Shown: positions 10,655 to 21,966 of the stretch, piece by piece
How positions within the stretch are numbered: position 1 is the stretch's first letter
How the letters are laid out: every line of letters starts with the position of its first letter
Assembly (NCBI GenBank): GCA_003013855.2
Contig: ML058433.1
Location: forward strand, 4,587,966-4,651,965
DNA: 64,000 nt
From: Liriodendron chinense
Lineage: Eukaryota; Streptophyta; Magnoliopsida; Magnoliales; Magnoliaceae
Reading direction: 5' to 3'
Notes under the pieces: generated by a model
The model's database searches: none
What the model was told of the DNA's origin: nothing
What the model saw: only the letters and a program-made list of their open reading frames with translations
Program-made: the position numbers and the translations under genes

Positions 10655-12621
10655 TATTAGTGCACTTTTTTGTGACATACTAGTGCACCTTGTTTGTCAA
10701 TCACTTAGGTCAGTGAGTCTAGTGTCAGTTGAGCTTAACGAAGACGAAGACTGAAGACTCAAGTGGCCTTGCTGCATCAAGGAAGAAGAAACAAGTAAAA
10801 GTGATGCCTTGGTGTGCCTTAACCTTGACCAAAACCATATCCTAAACCTCTTGATGACCTTGACCACATTAGGCATACCTTATTCATCATAAATTGGCCC
10901 TAGGTGTCCTATAAGATCACCCAATAGAGGGCTAAGAGGTTGCATGTGCTGCGTGATCTAAGACCAAACCGATCTGCACATTGCATGGCCCGTCCGACCG
11001 GTCGTGACTGGTCAGCTGGACTGGATCGATCAGTCTTGACCGGTCGGACTGGCTCCCAGTCTTCATAGTAACATGCTATGTGCGCAGGCCATTGGGCCGA
11101 CCGGTCTTGACTGGTTGGGCAGACCCCCCCTCCAGACAGCAAACCTTCTGTCTTGACCGGCCGTTGGCCGACCGGTCTTGACCGGTCGAGACAGTTCGGC
11201 AGTAGCCATTTTTTGCCCGTTTTTAGTCTGTTGCAAACATTTTTTTAAAGGGGCTTAGCTCATTTTGAGGGCTAAGCAGAGGGATTTTGAGAGGAGTGAA
11301 GCCACTATTGTTGGAGACCGTTGGAGACTCATTCCCAACCTATGCAAGGCATCTTCCTTGTGCTTTAACATAAGATTGAAGAATTCAAAGCTCATGAAGA
11401 AGATGATCTTCATCCCCTCTTGATCTCTAGAGTTTGGATCTTCCTTGATAGGCATATCCTTATCCAAATCTCTAAGATGAGATCGTTGTAGGTGAACGAC
11501 TCTAGGCAACCCATTCCTATTAGCTGTAGAGTTCTCAAACCTACCCTCCAATCACCTTGGGCATCTCAAAGGCATCACAAGCAAGGTGATTGATCGAGTG
11601 TAGTTGAGGCATTGGCGATACAATGGCAACACGATCAGGAGAGCAAGGGCAGCTGATTGAAGTACGGGAGAGCGGAGATCAAGCAACCCGAACATGCGCT
11701 GAACAAGGGGCTCATCCGACAAGTAAGGTTATCTTTGTTAAGAGTCCATCCACTCAATTCCCTGTGGGAGTTCAGTGTAGAGTTTGTTTGTCAAACTTGA
11801 ACTAGGGACCTTGGCCGTTCCTTGGCTTGTTTGTTGGCCTAAAGACTAAGGGCTATTTGGTGCTCCTCGGCTCGTTTACCGGGCTTAAACAAGTCTCCAA
11901 GGGGGAGCTGCCAACACAGGAGTGAACGTGTGTCGGGTTGAGAGTTAGCCTATGTCCAAAACTCCATTTGGGTTGAGAGTTAGCCCTTTGTCCAAAACTC
12001 CAATTATGGTTGAGCGGTGAACCGGAAAAACCTCTGTGTAAAGGTTGAGTGGTGAACCTCATTAAAACCTCCGATAGTGAATGCCGGTGTGCTCAAAGGA
12101 GTTAAGTACTTGAACCGGGAGTAGAGTAGACCCAAAGTCGAACCACTATACATGCCTGTGCTTGTGATTGATTGAGCACATTGTTATCTTAGCATTGAAT
12201 GTTTAATTGTTAATTATGTATGCTTGATAAGAATGTATGCTAGACACTAGATAGGCACATCCACACACAAGATGTACTTTCACTAGTTGTGTAGACTTGA
12301 GCTCATTGATCCATTCTCATAAGTCTGCATAGGTTGCATAGATTAGGAGCTTGATTAATTAAATCATTTGATTATCTATGCATGCTTAGACTAGGCTGTT
12401 TATTGCTTAAACCATATACTAGTCTTGTGATTGGACCCACTTAGGCTTGGAAGCCGAAGTGTTCTTACTTACTTAACTTAGTTTGTTAAATTGTGTAAGT
12501 AGGCGAAAAGAATTTTAAAAGGTCTTAATCACCCCTCCTATTGGACTTAGCCATAATTCTAGTTGCTTTTTAAGCTTTCGTACATATGAAGGTGTCGTGT
12601 TAGACTATCGGCGTAATTTCA
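10655..12621 (+). repeat. 3' LTR of the copia element
   Basis: Begins TATTAGTGCAC, so the usual TG is mutated to TA, and ends GTAATTTCA. U3 motif array at about 10990-11195. Followed by the target-site duplication ATCAT. Confidence 0.85.
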
Positions 12622-14391
12622 ATCATCACAGATGAACCTTGGGAAGTTTTAAATGGTGAACGCCACTATCTCTACTGTTTTCTATGGTGTGGCCCCCCTC
12701 CAATCTGAACCTGACTCAGATCTAATCCCATGGCCTAAAATGACTTGGTATACGTGATGGACGATGTGGATAGAACATATGCAACGAGGTGGGCCCCACT
12801 CGTGGGACCCCTGTTCACGCCCAGAATGGGCGTTTGCCCTCTCAGGGATGCTGGGCAGCAGCGTCCGCTGGACGCTCTGTTCCAGCATCTAAATATTTAT
12901 TTCATGTTTTTCTTTTTCTTTTTCATTCTCTCTCTCTCTCTTTTTAATGTAGAGTCCACATGAAAGATCCAATCTGTCCATCGGGTTGGCCAGCTCACGG
13001 AAGGCCCAGTGAGATCTATATTGAGTAGGTTACATGGTATACAAACATCATGGTGGGCCAAGGAAGGTTCAACAGTAGACATCATTATTTCCACTTGTTC
13101 ATGTGGTGCGGTCCACTTAAGATCTAGAACTTTTTCATTTTTGGGATCTAGCCCTAAAATAAACGGGAGAAATAGAAGGATGGTGTGGATCAAACACAAA
13201 CATCAAGGTGGGTCCCACTGAGTGGGGACCTCACTCCCACGGTATTAGATTCTTGACGCTGTGAACGTCCAGAGCGTCCGGACATCTTTTTTTTATGCTT
13301 TGTGGGGTCCATTCATGGACGATCCAATCCTTCCATCAGTTTATCCATCACGAGGTGGGCCCAAAAACTTTTGATCTAGCCAATCTTTATATTTTTCCTT
13401 CGTCCAGATCTTTGTTGATAAACAAAAAGGGTTAGATGGAAATAAGCATCATGGTGGGCCACACAGGGTGGTCTATGCTGTGGTAGCGTGCAAGGCACGC
13501 TGTTTCATAACATGGCCCACTTGTGGGCCACAGTCCAAAAAGGAAAGTAAGGAAAGGAATGGAAGAAAAAAAGAAGGGAAGAAGCCGAGAGAAATGTCCG
13601 TCTTGGTGGTAACCCGCCACTATGGGGTCCATCACACATACCATACATGCACAAGGTGGGTCCCACCCTTGTGGGCCCACAAAAAATGAAAGGAAACAAT
13701 GATAAAGAGGGATTTTCATCCTCCCTTGTAGGGCTCTAAATGGTCGGGTTCAGGGCGGGTTTAGCCAAAACCAGACCCGCCCATTTACTAAATGGGTCTG
13801 GGTCCAAATTTTAGACCCAGACCCTTTTACTAAATGGGCGGGTTCGGGTCGGGTCCGAGTTAACCCATTAGACCCATTTATAAATGGGTCTGGTTCTGTT
13901 AGAGGGAGATCCACCTAGATCCATTTATAAATGGGTTGGGTCTAACGGGTCTGGGTTTAGATTTAGTATGCAAGCATTTTTACAAGGCTTAAAATTGGGT
14001 CTGGACGGGTCTGGGCTGGACTGAGTGATGGGGTAGGTGGGGGATTGATGGAAAAAGATGATGGGGTAGGTGGGGGATTGATTGATTGATAGATAGAGTG
14101 ATTGATTAGACTTTCTAGGGATTTGTGTAAGTGGGGCCCATGCCACGCGTACAGTTGCGCAGCCCACCTCAGATCGCGCAAATGATTGTAACTCTCACAT
14201 TGGGTATCGCAATTAGGCGTGCCGCACGGCGTCAGAATCGCAGCGCTTATGCGGTCGCCGCGGTATAGGTCTAGGGTCGTTATGGTACTAAGATAGGGTG
14301 TCCAATCGAAATTCTCTAATTCGATTGGTTCGGGACATGCCAATGCCAGAAACTAAGCATACAGAGGGTAAATTAGGGTACGGGTCTTACA
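12622..14391 (-). repeat. Chromovirus 3' LTR, inner part
   Basis: Continues the LTR after the copia insertion and ends ...GGGTCTTACA next to the polypurine tract. On the minus strand the LTR begins TGTAAGACCC. It aligns with 56100-58005 except where 13729-14040 replaces about 490 bp. Dense GTGGGNCC motifs, for example at 12789-12810 and 13655-13681. Confidence 0.75.
13729..14040. mobile_element. Possible MITE-like insert rich in AAATGGGTC palindromes
   Basis: Starts TAGGGCTCTAAATGG, resembling ends of plant hAT-type miniature elements. It is built of repeated AAATGGGTCTGGGT motifs in both orientations and includes a perfect 22-bp palindrome at 13870-13891. It is absent from LTR copy H. Clear terminal inverted repeats or an 8-bp duplication could not be found. 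Confidence 0.3.
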
Positions 14392-14430
14392 ACTCTCTCC
14401 TCCTAACAGAAAATTTCGTCCTCGAAATTT
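14392..14430 (-). promoter_or_regulatory. Chromovirus polypurine tract and adjoining hairpin
   Basis: On the minus strand a purine run (GGAGGAGAGAG) abuts the LTR start TGTAAGACCC. Immediately upstream is a perfect hairpin at 14411-14430: 8-bp arms AAATTTCG/CGAAATTT around a 4-nt loop. Comparable hairpins occur in element G. Confidence 0.7.
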
Positions 14431-14523
14431 GCTCTACAAACCCAGACTAGCCGAAGCCCATAAGAGAAAGAAATCACATCACTATATATGCATACCAAAC
14501 GAAAAGCAAACATACAGATACAA

Positions 14524-15096
14524 TCAATCATCGAAAAGATGGGGATAAGACTCGCGAATCTCTGCCTCTCGCTCCCACGACGCTTCATCTGCGCTATGGT
14601 GACTCCACTGGACCTTCACCAAAGGAATGACCTTGGTCCGAAGGACCTGCTCGTTCCGGTTAAGGATACCAACAGGCTGCTCAATGTAAGAAGCATCCTC
14701 ATGAACTTCCAACGATTGCCAATCTATCACAGGAACCACATTTGACCCACACTCCCGCAACATAGACATATGAAAAACATTGTGGACACAAGACAACTGA
14801 AGTGGCAAAGTAAGCTGATAGGCCATGGCGTCAACACGCCCATTGATCTCGAAGGGTCCAATGAATCTCGGGGCAAGCTTCCCCTTGACTCCAAAACAAA
14901 GCACGCCCTTCATGGGCAAGACCCTGAGATACACATGATCCCTAACAAAAAACTCTAGGGGACAACGTCGACGATCTGCAAAACTCTTCTGCCGACTCTG
15001 AGCTGTGCTGATCCTTTGCCTAATGATATCGATAGCTCGGATGTCCTCTGCACCAACTTGGAACCTAGGAGACGATGCTCTCCAACCTCGGTCCAA
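14524..15096 (-). pseudogene. pol: Chromovirus integrase C-terminus and chromodomain
   Basis: A 190-codon open stretch. It holds the end of integrase, the GPY/F-type module ('KLAPRFIGPFEINGRV', about residues 88-104) and 'NVFHMSMLRE'. It closes with a chromodomain ('VKVQWSHHSADEASWEREAEI'). Chromodomains tether integration to modified histones. The frame ends with 'YPHLFDD' and a stop, the usual end of Tekay-type pol. The upstream part of integrase lies in another frame that overlaps from 14955. This is the best preserved part of the element. Confidence 0.88.
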
Positions 15097-15840
15097 TAAC
15101 TTGGAGACCTACAAGGTCTACCATACAACGCCTCAAAAGTTGCCATACCGATAGTCTCCTGGTAGCTGTTATTGTATGCAAACTCAGCCAAACACAGGTG
15201 CTTATCCCAACTACTTGAGAAATCTAGCACACAAGCTCGAAGCATGTCCTCAAGGATCTGGTTGACCCTCGGTCTGTCCATCAGTCTGTGGATGATATGC
15301 AGTGCTGAACTTCAAGGCAGGCCCCATCGCCTTCTGAAAACTCCTTCAGAACCGTGACGTAAATCTCGGATCTCGATCAGAAATGATCGAAACTGGGACA
15401 CCGTGTAATCTCACAATCTGCAAGCCGATCCAATGGCCAGGTCGCACGTATTGCAAGAAAATGTACCGACTTTGTTAGACGATCGACAATAACCAGACGG
15501 TGTCGTGATCGTTCCGAGTCCTTGGCAAGCCCATAATGAAGTCTGTGGTCACGTGCTCCCATTTCCACAATGGGACACTCAACGGCTGCAAGGGACTTGG
15601 AGGTTTGCGATGATCGGCCTTGACACGCTGGCAGGTGTCGCACTCAGCCACAAAACTAGCAATCTGACGCTTCATTCTGACCCAGAAATACTGTCTCATC
15701 ATATCATGGTACATCTTGGTAGAGCCCGGGTGAATCGTGAACCTCGATCGGTGTGCCTCATCCATAAGATCTCTGCACAACTGTGGAATATCTGGGACAC
15801 AACCGCCTTCTAAAATAAAGTCCACCATCTGACCCAATTT
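14955..15840 (-). pseudogene. pol: Chromovirus integrase zinc domain and catalytic core, frameshifted
   Basis: 15475-15837 carries the HHCC zinc domain ('HRSRFTIHPGSTKMYHDMMR' with 'CDTCQRVKA') and the first catalytic Asp in 'TTDFIMGLPRT'. A second frame (15377-15643) carries 'VIVDRLTKSVHFLAIR'. The second Asp and Glu region, about 15280-15380, is badly disrupted. 14955-15281 carries 'LAEFAYNNSYQETIGMATFEALYGRPCRSP'. At least three frames are needed to follow it, so it is non-functional. Confidence 0.85.
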
Positions 15841-16108
15841 GCCAATCCGTCTGATCCTCTTACTTGGCCTTTACTCGATAATCCTGTAACGTCTGATCAG
15901 CCTGCTGAGCCTTGATCACCCTAGAAACAAGAGAGGTTTGAATCGACAAGCTTGATAACTATGCGATAGAAGACTATAGGTTCGGCTCAAAATCATACTC
16001 AGCAACATCCTCGAGCATCCTCCACTCCTGGACCATCATATGCACCACCAGGCCTCGTGGCTGACAGTTAAGGGCATCCGCCACCACATTGGCCTTACCG
16101 AGGTGGTA

Positions 16109-16560
16109 CTAGAGATCGAAATCATAGTCCTTTAGGAGCTCCATCCAGCGCCTCTGCCTCATGTTTAATTTAGACTGCGAGAAGAGGTACTTCAGTCTCT
16201 TATGGTCAGAAAAGAACTCAAATCTAACCCCATAAAGATAGTGTCTCCACACCTTTAATGCAAAGACAATTTCTGCTAACTCCAGATCATGAGTGGGGTA
16301 GTTCTTCTTATGGACCTTGAGCTGGTGAGACGCGAAGGCCATGGATCTACCATGCTGCATCAGGACAGCACCCAAACAAATATGTGAGGCATTTGTAAAA
16401 CCCACGAATCCTTCACTGCCGGAGGGAAGAGTGAGGACTGGTGTGGAAGTAAGGCAGTCCTTCATTTTTGCAAATGCTCGCTTATAGGCATCACTCCAAA
16501 TGAACTCAGTGCCCTTTCAGGTCAACCTGGTCAGCGGGGCTGCAACACGAGAGAAGCCTC
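16109..16560 (-). pseudogene. pol: Chromovirus RNase H, broken
   Basis: RNase H domain with 'LTLPSGSEGFVGFTNASHICLGAVLMQ', 'YPTHDLELAEIVFALKVWRHYLYG' and 'FFSDHKRLKYLFSQSKLNMRQRRW'. The first catalytic Asp, normally YTDAS in this family, reads Asn (FTNAS). The later SDHK Asp is kept. RT precedes it and integrase follows after an interrupted linker (15840-16108) in which no clean domain can be read. Confidence 0.85.
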
Positions 16561-16788
16561 GATGAAACGACGATAATAACTTGCTAACCCCAGGAAACTT
16601 TGAATCTCAGATGCGTTCATGGGCTGGCCATATAAACGTACGGCATTAATCTTCGTTAGATCCACTCCTACTCCCTACCTCGTCATGACCTGACCGAGGA
16701 ACTTCACCTCCTCCCACCAAAACTCATACTTTTCCCACTTCGGATAGAGCTGGTGTGGGCGGAGGGTCTGCGAGGTGATCTCCAGATG

Positions 16789-17418
16789 CTACTCATACTC
16801 TTCCCGGGTCCTCGAATATGTCAGAATGTCGTCGATGAACACCACAACGAATTGGTCAAGATACGAACGAAAGACCTCATTCATCAACTGCATGAACACT
16901 GCGGGCGCATTGGTCAATCCAAAGGACATGACCTGGAACTCAAAATGACCGTAGCGCCTCCTAAATGCTGTCTTCGGAATATCCTCTTCCCGAACACGAA
17001 CCTGATGATAACCGGATTGTAGGTCTATCTTTAAAAAGAACCATGCCTCCCGCAGCTGATCAAACAAATCATCAATCCTCTGAAGCGGGTACTTATTCTT
17101 GATCGTGGCCTTGTTGAGCTTGCGATAATCCACGCAGAGCCTCAACGAGCCATCCTTTTTCTTCACGAAGAGTACCAATGCTCCCCATGGTGAACTACTT
17201 GGACGGATGAAGCCCAACTCGCGCAACTCATCCAAATGCTTCTGCAGCTCTCGCAACTCCAATTGTGCTATACGATATGGGGCCTTTGAGATAGGCGTGG
17301 TACCGGGCATGAGATCAATCTGAAACTTAGTATGCCGACGAGGTGGCAACCCCAGAATCTTCTGAAACACATCCGGGAAATCGCAAAGTGATCGACAATT
17401 GGTCAATGCACAAGGCAA
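16789..17418 (-). pseudogene. pol: Chromovirus reverse transcriptase, largely open
   Basis: A 210-codon frame covers most of RT: 'FPDVFQKILGLPPRRHTKFQIDL', 'GFIRPSSSPWGALVLFVKKKDGS', 'LCVDYRKLNKATIKNKYPLQRID' and 'GHFEFQVMSFGLTNAPAVFMQLM'. The catalytic FIDD is intact at 16828-16839. These motifs mark Tekay/Del chromoviruses. The thumb region continues in degraded form to about 16560. The start is arbitrary because pol is made as a polyprotein. Confidence 0.9.
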
Positions 17419-18040
17419 TCGGCTCCTCTACGGCATAAGACACCAGGGATGACAACTGCTTTCCTTTGGGCTCGACAACAAATTGAAACTGCAGCATGCC
17501 GGGTATAAGGAAGGTGATTATCCTCGCAAAGCAATCTAATACAGCATGATACTCGGCCAGCTAATCCATGCCCAAGATAACATCAAACTCGGTTATCGGG
17601 AAAATAAACAGCCCGACAGGCAAAAAGGTCTCTCTTACTAGGAAGGGGCAAGACAAACAGATCAAACTCAACACTATAGTCTCCCCTAAGGGTGTCATAT
17701 CGACAAACCCTCACGCGCAGGCTTTAACGGCAAACCAGTCAATCGACCGAAATCATCGGATGCAAAGGAATGTGATGTGCCAAATCAAACAAAACATGAG
17801 CTATGCATGCAAAGACAATGAGTTTACCCTCAACGACTTTCTCCAGGTTCTTGATGATCCTTCTGGGCTGTGTAGAACCTACCCTAAGCCTGCTGGGGAG
17901 GTGCATGTCCCCTATGCAATCATCGCTGCTGTTGTTGCGGAGGCTACTGAGGTGCTCTCAGCTATTGCTGTAGGTGGGGGCACTCATGCCTACGGTGCCC
18001 CGTCCCTCCACATTCGTAGCAAACACCCGAAAACTACCCC
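17419..18040 (-). pseudogene. pol: Chromovirus protease remnant and gag zinc knuckle
   Basis: A CCHC zinc knuckle with intact ligands lies at 17980-18021 (CYECGGTGHRRHEC). Toward RT the protease C-terminal part reads 'EFDVILGMD', a stop, then 'LAEYHAVLDCFARI', matching the end of Tekay proteases. The active-site DTG/DSG block could not be found between 17650 and 17900, so that part is deleted or unrecognisable. The antisense open stretch across this area looks like a shadow. Confidence 0.65.
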
Positions 18041-18443
18041 TATGGCGGTGATGGGGGTGCTGCTGGTGCTACCGGTCGAAAGGATGGACGAGCCGGATGC
18101 CTCCGCGGCGCTCAAGTCTGCTATTGGCAAAAACCACTAGAAGGAGCCTTCCTCTTCCCCTTTCGATCTCCGCCCTGGTCACGAATCCGTTGTGCATCGG
18201 CCCACTCTGCCTCATAAATCTGGGCCCGGTCAACAACCTCCTCGAACGTAGGAAGCTTGTGTCCCGTGACATGGCCACGAAGGCCAAGACACAATCCACC
18301 CTCGAGCTGACGGGCCTTCTGCCCCTCGGCGTCCACCAAAAATGTCACAAATCGAGACAGCTCAATGAACCAGGCCTCATATTGAGACACATTCATATCT
18401 CCGTGGACCAAAGTCTCGAACTCCAATGCACGATGTTAACGGA
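18041..18443 (-). pseudogene. gag: Chromovirus gag, C-terminal half
   Basis: Reads 'LEFETLVHGDMNVSQYEAWFIELSRF' and 'RQLEGGLCLGLRGHVTGHKLPTFEEVVDRAQIYE', a typical Tekay gag core. It is split from its N-terminal half (41412-41818) by the 22,968-bp Athila B nest. The five bases 18439-18443 (ACGGA) are the target-site duplication. A stop lies at the junction codon beside it. Confidence 0.85.
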
Positions 18444-19837
18444 TGTTGAGCCTTCAATTTATACATGATCTAGCCCATTACATCACCTTATATGCATGGT
18501 TTGCATGTTTAAAAGACCCATCTAATACGTGATTCGTGATTGTAGGAGCGAGAAGGAGATTTCACCAATTCAAGACTAAAAAGGTCACTGTAGGTACATT
18601 GAAGATCAAGGAACCGAGTGCGAAAGGATGGAATGAAGAAGTAAGGGAGAAAGAGAAAGAATGAAGAAGTGTAGAATAAATAGCGAAGACCGGTGATCCG
18701 ATCGGTCTGCCAAGGCACAGGACCGATCGTCCGACTGGTCTGCAATTCAACAGGGACCCCCCTTTGCTGTACACATTACTGCACCAAGCTAGACCGGCCG
18801 TCAGACTGGTCGACCAGCACTCAGACCGGTCGAGCACTCAACAAAGAGGGGGAGGAAATTTTGAAAAGTCACTTGACTATTTTTGCTGTTTTATGACCGG
18901 TCATCCAGGAGCTCAGACCGGTCGTCCGACCGGTTGTCTGCGTAACAGAGCTTGTCCTACAAGCTCCGATTTTCTCTGCACAGCTCCTTGATTTCTTGCG
19001 CAATATGGAATCTTCCGCACTATTCTATAAAAGGGGATCTAGGGCTTCATCTAAAGGCATCCTAGAAGAGATTGGAGGTCGTGGGAAGTGAAGGAGAGCA
19101 CCGTGGAGCGTCCACAACTCCGTCGATTTCAGTTTTTCTAGTTTTTATGTCTTTTTCATTGAGTTCTAGTTGTAGTATGACAATGCTCAGCTAGAATCTC
19201 TCAGCTAGGGCTGCAAGGTGAAGCTTGTAGCCAATTTCATGTTTAATTCAGTTTGATTCGAGTACTTTCACTTTAAGTTTGGATTTTGAATGTTCTAGTT
19301 TAAATAAAGTTGATATTTTTAGAAGTTTTATAAGAGCTCATGTGCTCCGGACGTGGATTCCTTGCAATTCTCTGAGATTATCATGTTTGACTTGATTATA
19401 TTCGAATTATGGTAACCCTTGAGCATGTCATAGTCCATAGGCATGGATGTTACTCCGTAGGCTATGATTTCGAATGCTATGTGATTGAATAGGACTAGAA
19501 CTTAGAAGTTCAACTTAAGTGGGATTCAATGTGTTTCAATGCTTTATCTTCCAACTAGATGAGAGATAGAACTTCGAATCTAGTTGTGTTTTATGCTTGG
19601 ATTGTTTGGACTGACATGAGATTGCTACAAGTGGATCCTTGAAAGCCTTAGTTCCTTTAAATTACTGAATTTCTTAAGTTACTGTTTTTAGTTAGACTTC
19701 TAAATTGAATCTCTAAATTGTTTTAATTCAAGTTGTTGGAATAGTTTAGAATTTGTTTTCTAATTCCCTGTGGATCGACCTCGATCTTACCGAGAATTAT
19801 TACTACATCGCAGCCTTACACTTGAGGCGAGCGAACA
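18444..19837 (+). repeat. 5' LTR of Athila B
   Basis: TGTTGAGCC... to ...GCGAGCGAACA. U3 carries a GACCGGTC/CGACCGGTC palindromic array at about 18688-18938. TATA box at 19026. The 3' end bears the conserved 'ccgagaattattactacatcgcagcc' region shared by all Athila LTRs here. Confidence 0.92.
19026..19034 (+). promoter_or_regulatory. TATA box of Athila B 5' LTR
   Basis: TATAAAAGG about 90 bp after the end of the palindromic motif array; same box at 40600-40608 in the 3' LTR. Confidence 0.65.
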
Positions 19838-19843
19838 AGTTTT

Positions 19844-19861
19844 TGGCGCCGCTGCCGGGGA
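19844..19861 (+). other. Primer binding site of Athila B, tRNA-Asp type
   Basis: TGGCGCCGCTGCCGGGGA, six bases after the LTR end. The copy in element C has T at position 9, giving the classic Athila tRNA-Asp complement, so B carries one substitution. Confidence 0.88.
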
Positions 19862-20087
19862 GTTTAGATAAACGGTTTTAAATTGTTTTAGTGGCTGTAG
19901 AAGTAGAGGTAGATAGGTTTTTCTGATTTCCTAGGATTAACAAGTTGTTTTGTTTTGTAGGAATTCTTTCATAGTTCAAGCGAATCGGGTAATATCCTTC
20001 TAACTTAGTGCTTTTTACAGATTTTTAGATTTTTGTTAAATTTTATTTTAGGACTTAGGATTAGTTTAGTTTTTAATTGTGTGGTTT

Positions 20088-20606
20088 ATGTCCCATTGGG
20101 AACGTGACCACACCAATCGTCTCCAATCCGAAGGTGGTCTAGTTGGACCATTTTTAGTCCATAGACGAGTCCGAAAATACCAAGAGCTTTGTGATAGTTT
20201 GGGGAGTATGGATCAAACACCTTTAAGGAATCCTCCCCCCCTACTCCAACAACAAACGTAAATCAAGAGGGAGCAGGAGAGAATGAGGTACACAATGTTC
20301 CTCCAATGAGATCTTTACGGGACTACCTACAATTGGGCCGTACAACTACACCCTCGTGCGTGGTCTTACCACCAACCGGGGGAAACATAGATATAAAGCC
20401 GGGTGTGATTCAAATTTTGCCAAAGTTCCATGGGCTAGACTCTGAAAGCCCATATTTACACTTAAAGGAATTTGAAAAAGTAGTGGCTACTTTGCAATAT
20501 ACTAATGTTTCAGAAGATGCCATTAAACTTAAACTTTTTCCCTTTTCATTAAAAGAAAGAGTCAAGAGTTGGCTTCACTCTCTTAGACCACACTCAATAG
20601 GGTCAT
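20088..20606 (+). pseudogene. gag: Athila B gag, N-terminal part
   Basis: First ATG at 20088 gives 'MSHWERDHTNRLQSEGGLVG', matching the start of gag in element C (28584, minus strand). A stop at 20259-20261 interrupts it. The frame resumes with 'MRSLRDYLQLGRTTTPSCVV' and 'PGVIQILPKFHGLDSESPYLHLKEFEKVVATL' up to 'LHSLRPHSIG'. It is then cut by the antisense insertion of C. GTCAT at 20602-20606 is the target-site duplication. Confidence 0.85.
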
Positions 20607-21954
20607 TGTTCGCTCGCCTCAAGTGCAAGGCTGCGATGTAGTAATAATTCTCGGTAAGACCGAGGTCAATCCACAGGGAATTAGAAAACCATTTCTAAAC
20701 TATTCCAGCAACTAGAATTGAAACAATTTAGAGTTTTGAATTAAGAGAACTAACTTAAAATATTAATTTAGAGAAATCAGTAATTAAAGAAACTGAGGCT
20801 TTCAAGGATCCACTTGTAGTAATCCCATGTCATTCCAATCAATCCAAGCATAAAATACAACTAGATTCAAAGTTCTTTCTCTCATCTAGTTGGAAGATAA
20901 AGCATTGAAACACATTCAATCCCACTTAAGTTGAACTTCTAAGTTCTAGTCCTATTCAATCACATAGCATTCGAAATCATAGCCTACGGAGTAACATCCA
21001 TGCCTATGGACTATGGCATGCTCAAGGGTTACCATAATTCGAATATAATCAAGTCAAACATGATAATCTCAGAGAATTGCAAGGAATCCACGTCCGGAGC
21101 ACATGAGCTCTTATAAAACTTCTAAAAATATCAACTTTATTTAAACTAGAACATTCAAAATCCAAACTTAAAGTGAAAGTACTCGAATCAAACTGAATTA
21201 AACATGAAATTGGCTACAAGCTTCACCTCGCAGCCCTAGCTGAGAGATTCTAGCCGAGCATTGTCATACTACAACTAAAACTTAATGAAAAAGACATAAA
21301 TAAGAATCGATAGAGTTGTAGATGCTCCACGGTGCTCTCCTTCACTTCCCATGACCTCCACTAGGATGCCTTCAGACGAAGCCTTAGGTCCCCTTTTATA
21401 GAATAGTGCGGAAGATTCCAGATTACACTAGAAATCACGAAGCTACGCAGAGAAAATAGGAGCTTATAGGACAAGCTCTATTACGCAGCCGACCGGTCGG
21501 ATGACCGGTCGTAAAACGTCAAAAACAGTCTAATGACTTTTTATATTTTTCCACCCCCTTCTGTTGAGTGCTTGATCGGTCTAACGACTGGTCTGAGCGA
21601 TGTGCGACCGGTCTAGCTTGGTCTAGTGAAAGAGGGGTCTCTGTTGAATTGCAAACCAGTCGGACGACCGGTCCTGTGCCTTGGCAGACCGGTCGAACGA
21701 CTGGTCCTCAGTGCAAAGTGTTGCACTTCTTCCTTCTTTCTTCCATATCCCTCTTACTTCTTTCTCCCATCCTTTGAAACTTGGTTCTTTGATCTTCAAT
21801 GTATACAAAGTACTCTTTTTAATCTTAAATCAGTGAAATCTCTGCCTCGCTCCTACAATCACAAATCACACATTAGATGGGCCTTTTAAGCTTGCAAACC
21901 ATGCATATAATGTGATGTAATGGGCTAGTGAATGTATAAATCGGAGGCTCAACA
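20607..21954 (-). repeat. 3' LTR of Athila C
   Basis: Reverse complement of the B LTR: starts TGTTCGCTCGCC and ends GGAGGCTCAACA. TATAAAAGG on the minus strand at 21392-21400; GACCGGTC array at about 21488-21712. Confidence 0.92.
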
Positions 21955-21966
21955 CACCCCCTAACC
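21955..21966 (-). other. Terminal polypurine tract of Athila C
   Basis: Minus strand GGTTAGGGGGTG directly before the 3' LTR. Confidence 0.75.

Larger units (their letters stand above)
6681..12621 (+). mobile_element. Gag-only Ty1/copia element (TR-GAG-like), complete ends
   Basis: LTRs of 1993 bp (6681-8673) and 1967 bp (10655-12621) flank 1981 bp of internal sequence holding a PBS, one broken gag and a polypurine tract. No protease, integrase, RT or RNase H can be read. The target-site duplication is ATCAT (6676-6680 and 12622-12626). The uninterrupted target is visible in LTR copy H near 56095. Gag resembles the SIRE lineage ('FDGSNYAYWKARM'). The size and gag-only content fit the non-autonomous TR-GAG class, which depends on enzymes supplied by a relative. 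Confidence 0.85.

Noticed and set aside
17568..18140. 190-codon plus-strand frame
   Set aside because: It is antisense to chromovirus gag-protease. The zinc knuckle is clearly on the minus strand.
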